Of a stretch of 64,000 nucleotides of DNA, positions 61,628-64,000 are shown piece by piece (the stretch's first letter is position 1; each line of letters starts with the position of its first letter). The stretch is from positions 36,237-100,236 of the forward strand of contig JAIORV010000187.1 in NCBI GenBank assembly GCA_021107945.1, read 5' to 3'. Origin of the DNA: Vulcanimicrobiota bacterium. Its GTDB lineage: Bacteria; Vulcanimicrobiota; JAJTBE01. Both the position numbers and the translations under genes were made by a program. The notes beneath the pieces are model-generated. The model worked only from the letters and a program-made list of their open reading frames with translations, was not told the DNA's origin and did no database searches.

Positions 61628-63532
61628 ATGCACTGTCCCAATTGTAGCAAACCCATAAGACAGGGAGTAAGATTCTGTATTCATTGCGGATATGATTTAT
61701 CCACAACACCGGGATTTTTCTCCTCCCCTACCCTGCCTGTGAGTTTTGTATTGGAAAAAAGATACAGGGTCATTCAATATATCACGTCCGGAGGAATGGC
61801 TCACATTTATAAAGTTGAGGACAGCAGACTTAAAAATGTATATTGTCTGAAGGAAATGATGGATAATTATCGCCTGCCGGAAGAGAAAAAGGAAGCGGTT
61901 CACAGATTTATAAGGGAAGCTGAGATCCTTGCCAGACTTAAACATCCGTCAATTCCCCGAATAATAGATCACTTCATTGAAAATGGCAGATATTATCTTG
62001 TTATGGAATATATCGAGGGAGATGACCTGGAAACGCTTTTATCGAGACAACCCGACGGCAGATTCAACTGGGATCGGGTTACATCATGGTTGAGGCAGAT
62101 TCTTGATATGCTTGGATATATTCACAACATGACTCCCCCGCTTATATACAGGGATATGAAGCCCTCGAATATGCTTCTGGGGGACGATGAACAGATTTAC
62201 CTCGTGGATTTTGGAATTGCCCGGGTATTTGCTCCGAGGAAAAAGGGAACTCTCATCGGCACTCCGGGGTATGCCTCCCCTGAGCAATATAAAGGGCAGG
62301 TGGACATAAGATCCGACATATACTCCCTGGGAGCGTCACTTCATCATATGGTTACCGGCAAGGATCCCCGGGAAGACGTGCCCTTCAACTTCCCGCCGGT
62401 AAAAATCTTGAATCCCGACATCGACACTCATCTATCCTCAATAATAGATAAAGCTTTATCCTATAAAATGGAAGAGCGGTTCGCAAGTATAGAGGAAATG
62501 AGAAACGCCCTCAACGGTGGCAACAGTTCGTTCGAAGCAAAGAAGCTCTATAAAATCGGGCTCTCATATCTTAAATCAGGCAAATACCCCGAGTCGGAAG
62601 TTGCATTCACAAAGGCGCTGGGGCATAATCCGGATGATGCCGGAATATATTTGAACCGCGGCGTGGCAAGGGAGAGAATGAATAAAAACGATGAGGCCAT
62701 TGCTGATTTCATAGAAGCGGAAACCAGGCAGCCTGACAATCCTGATGCAATATATAACCTGGGTTGCGCCCTTAAAAGCGCCGGAGACCTGGACAGGGCT
62801 GCTGCGAGGCTTGAAAGGGTTATTAAACTTGCCCCCGATCACACAAGCGCATACAATAACCTGGGTAATATCTATTATACACGGGAGCAATGGGACATGG
62901 CCATTGAAATGTATGAGAGAGCGATTGCAATTGACCCGGGCTTTACCCTGGCGATGCAGAATCTCAAGAAAGCAAGGCGCAAGAAGAGGACGCATCAGAG
63001 AATAAAGAAGTTTGATCAGTCCGCAAGGTTTGACAGCGACCCTGCAAGAGCGTTTTACAACCTTGGAATGTACTTCCTGGAATGGGGACGATTTGATGAG
63101 GCCCAGGCCGAATTTCAAAAGGCGTTGAGACTTGGAACCGATGATGCAGATCCGTTCGAGGGGCTCGGGCTGGTCTATTATCGAAAAAAGGATTACAGGG
63201 AAGCCGCCCGAAACCTTGAAAAGGCGTTAAAGGTAGATCCGGGCATAATCAAGCTCTACGGTCCCCTGGGAAGGTGTTACCTGAAAACAGGGAGAAAGAG
63301 AGAAGCGCAAGCATGCGTCGAGGCAGGAATGGAGCGGATAATGTATTCCGATGAAAACTGGAGACAGGACGATGAATTCCTTGCCCTTCGCACGAGACTC
63401 GAGGAGATAACGGGAGAGACCGTTAACATTACAAAATGGGAAAAAGAGCGAAAGAAGAAATCCGGATCAAGAAATATCAAAGACGTAATATTAAATTTTA
63501 TAAAAGGAACATCAAAATTGAAGTTTGATTAA
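61628..63532 (+). CDS. Zinc-ribbon Ser/Thr protein kinase with TPR repeats
   Basis: 634 residues, no membrane helix. A zinc ribbon (C3-x2-C6, C17-x2-C20) is followed by a complete kinase domain (about 45-310): GGMAHIYKV glycine loop, K75 in YCLKEM, RDMKPSN with D176, DFG at 194-196, and GTPGYASPEQ. TPR repeats then run from about 316 to 590 (LYKIGLSYLKSGKYPESEVA; YNNLGNIYYTREQWDMAIEM; FEGLGLVYYRKKDYREAARN), interrupted by a basic linker near 454. It should phosphorylate Ser/Thr on a protein bound by the TPRs. It forms an active counterpart to the pseudokinase at 19.5 kb, though not genetically linked. Confidence 0.92.
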   Translation: MHCPNCSKPIRQGVRFCIHCGYDLSTTPGFFSSPTLPVSFVLEKRYRVIQYITSGGMAHIYKVEDSRLKNVYCLKEMMDNYRLPEEKKEAVHRFIREAEILARLKHPSIPRIIDHFIENGRYYLVMEYIEGDDLETLLSRQPDGRFNWDRVTSWLRQILDMLGYIHNMTPPLIYRDMKPSNMLLGDDEQIYLVDFGIARVFAPRKKGTLIGTPGYASPEQYKGQVDIRSDIYSLGASLHHMVTGKDPREDVPFNFPPVKILNPDIDTHLSSIIDKALSYKMEERFASIEEMRNALNGGNSSFEAKKLYKIGLSYLKSGKYPESEVAFTKALGHNPDDAGIYLNRGVARERMNKNDEAIADFIEAETRQPDNPDAIYNLGCALKSAGDLDRAAARLERVIKLAPDHTSAYNNLGNIYYTREQWDMAIEMYERAIAIDPGFTLAMQNLKKARRKKRTHQRIKKFDQSARFDSDPARAFYNLGMYFLEWGRFDEAQAEFQKALRLGTDDADPFEGLGLVYYRKKDYREAARNLEKALKVDPGIIKLYGPLGRCYLKTGRKREAQACVEAGMERIMYSDENWRQDDEFLALRTRLEEITGETVNITKWEKERKKKSGSRNIKDVILNFIKGTSKLKFD

Positions 63533-63718
63533 GCTTTTTCAATAATTAATATCGTTTTTATCAGGATTTTAATAAAACTGCAAAGAAGCAAAGAACCTTG
63601 GCTTTCACCAAGGCAGGCGCAAAAAAAATCTTTTTTGACCTTTGTGGTCTTTGCGGTGAAATAATGTCATCAATAACTATAAATAGCTTAATTAGAGAAT
63701 TTATTCAGACCCATCACT

Positions 63719-63768
63719 GTAGGAGAGGCTTCCAGCCTCGATTTTCGTGGCAAGATGCCACTCCTACA
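63719..63768 (+). repeat. GTAGGAG...CTCCTACA hairpin repeat, single unit
   Basis: TGTAGGAGAGGCTTCCAGCC then TCGATTTTCGTGGCAAGATG and CCACTCCTACA. With its flanks (63698-63787) it matches the copy at 31600-31716 in the same orientation. Confidence 0.8.
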
Positions 63769-63796
63769 AGGGAGGACTGAATGCTTACTAATTAGA

Positions 63797-64000
63797 AGTA
63801 CTCACATTTTGCACATGTGAATTTGTTAAGAAGTAATAGAATTTACTTCAAGTGTTTTAAGGTAATAATAGGTATTTTAAGGTGTTTAAGACAACACCAC
63901 AATTTATTGTGGTGAAATGAGCGTAAACCCCACCACTACAGCGTCCTAACCACTTCAGTGGTTTATCTCATCAAGAAACCGTTGAAACGGTTAAATTGGA
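63797..64000 (-). repeat. Multi-hairpin repeat, copy 2 (inverted, cut by window end)
   Basis: Reverse complement of 29652-29877: CACATTTTGCACATGTGAAT, then two instead of three 20-base tandem units, CACCACAATTTATTGTGGTG, AACCACTTCAGTGGTT and AAACCGTTGAAACGGTT. Differences are scattered single bases plus one tandem unit. Confidence 0.8.

Larger units (their letters stand above)
63533..64000. other. Repeat-rich right edge, no gene seen
   Basis: A run of dispersed families: TTTGCGGTGAAATAATG near 63650, the GTAGGAG direct repeat, then the multi-hairpin element continuing past the window end. Confidence 0.6.

Overview
This 64 kb window comes from the chromosome of an uncultured-looking bacterium that I cannot place to phylum from sequence alone. 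The evidence for a bacterial chromosome is MEP-pathway genes (ispE, ispH), a prs-rplY-pth block, type IV pilus/type II secretion minor pseudopilin genes, lipoprotein signal peptides, AGGAGG-type ribosome binding sites and frequent TTG and GTG starts. Intergenic DNA is unusually full of short dispersed repeats: hairpin units, heptamer tandems and MITE-like elements. No rRNA, tRNA, CRISPR array or complete insertion sequence was found.

Left edge (1-3.1 kb): a small decayed accessory island. It holds a HigB/RelE-type toxin cut by the window edge with an operator-like palindrome, unassigned fragments, a possible 30-residue peptide gene with a perfect Shine-Dalgarno, a remnant of a type I restriction HsdR C-terminus, and a 533-residue HEPN-motif protein. 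Then (3.6-18.6 kb): an L,D-transpeptidase-like protein with a zinc-ribbon partner, a very large GH13 glucan-active enzyme, an MFS transporter, a complete HicAB pair, ispE with a MobA-like nucleotidyltransferase, a DUF3857/transglutaminase-like protein lacking its cysteine, a LarA-family protein coupled to an OppF-like ATPase, and a stand-alone cobalamin-activation-domain protein.

18.7-32.4 kb: ispH, a pseudokinase with an extracytoplasmic beta-propeller, two paralogous minor-pseudopilin cassettes in permuted order, an aldehyde dehydrogenase, a repeat-rich spacer, a GT4 glycosyltransferase and a twin zf-TFIIB protein. 32.6-43.5 kb: a three-gene ABC exporter, a BCCT transporter, a Met/Gly then Ser/Ala-rich protein, an unknown protein, and the two saccharopine-pathway enzymes of lysine degradation as separate coupled genes.

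44-52.7 kb: a 1640-residue protein with a GHKL/Hsp90-like N-terminus and four related internal modules heads a run with prs, rplY and pth; a proline-rich protein with MYGI boxes and hexapeptide repeats follows. 52.9-64 kb: a secreted metzincin-like protein coupled to a GT39 membrane glycosyltransferase, two zinc-ribbon/pilin-like hybrids, a DUF1287 lipoprotein, a PQQ-type propeller lipoprotein, a Fur regulator near a ferritin-like protein, and a zinc-ribbon Ser/Thr kinase with TPRs.

The strongest leads are (1) a gapless shared module of about 116 residues, near 37 % identity by my hand count, between the HEPN protein and the extra domain of an ABC permease 32 kb away; (2) the modular Hsp90-like giant; (3) zinc ribbons replacing the normal N-terminus of pilin-like proteins; (4) the MYGI/PPFGP protein; and (5) a multi-hairpin repeat present as inverted copies about 34 kb apart.
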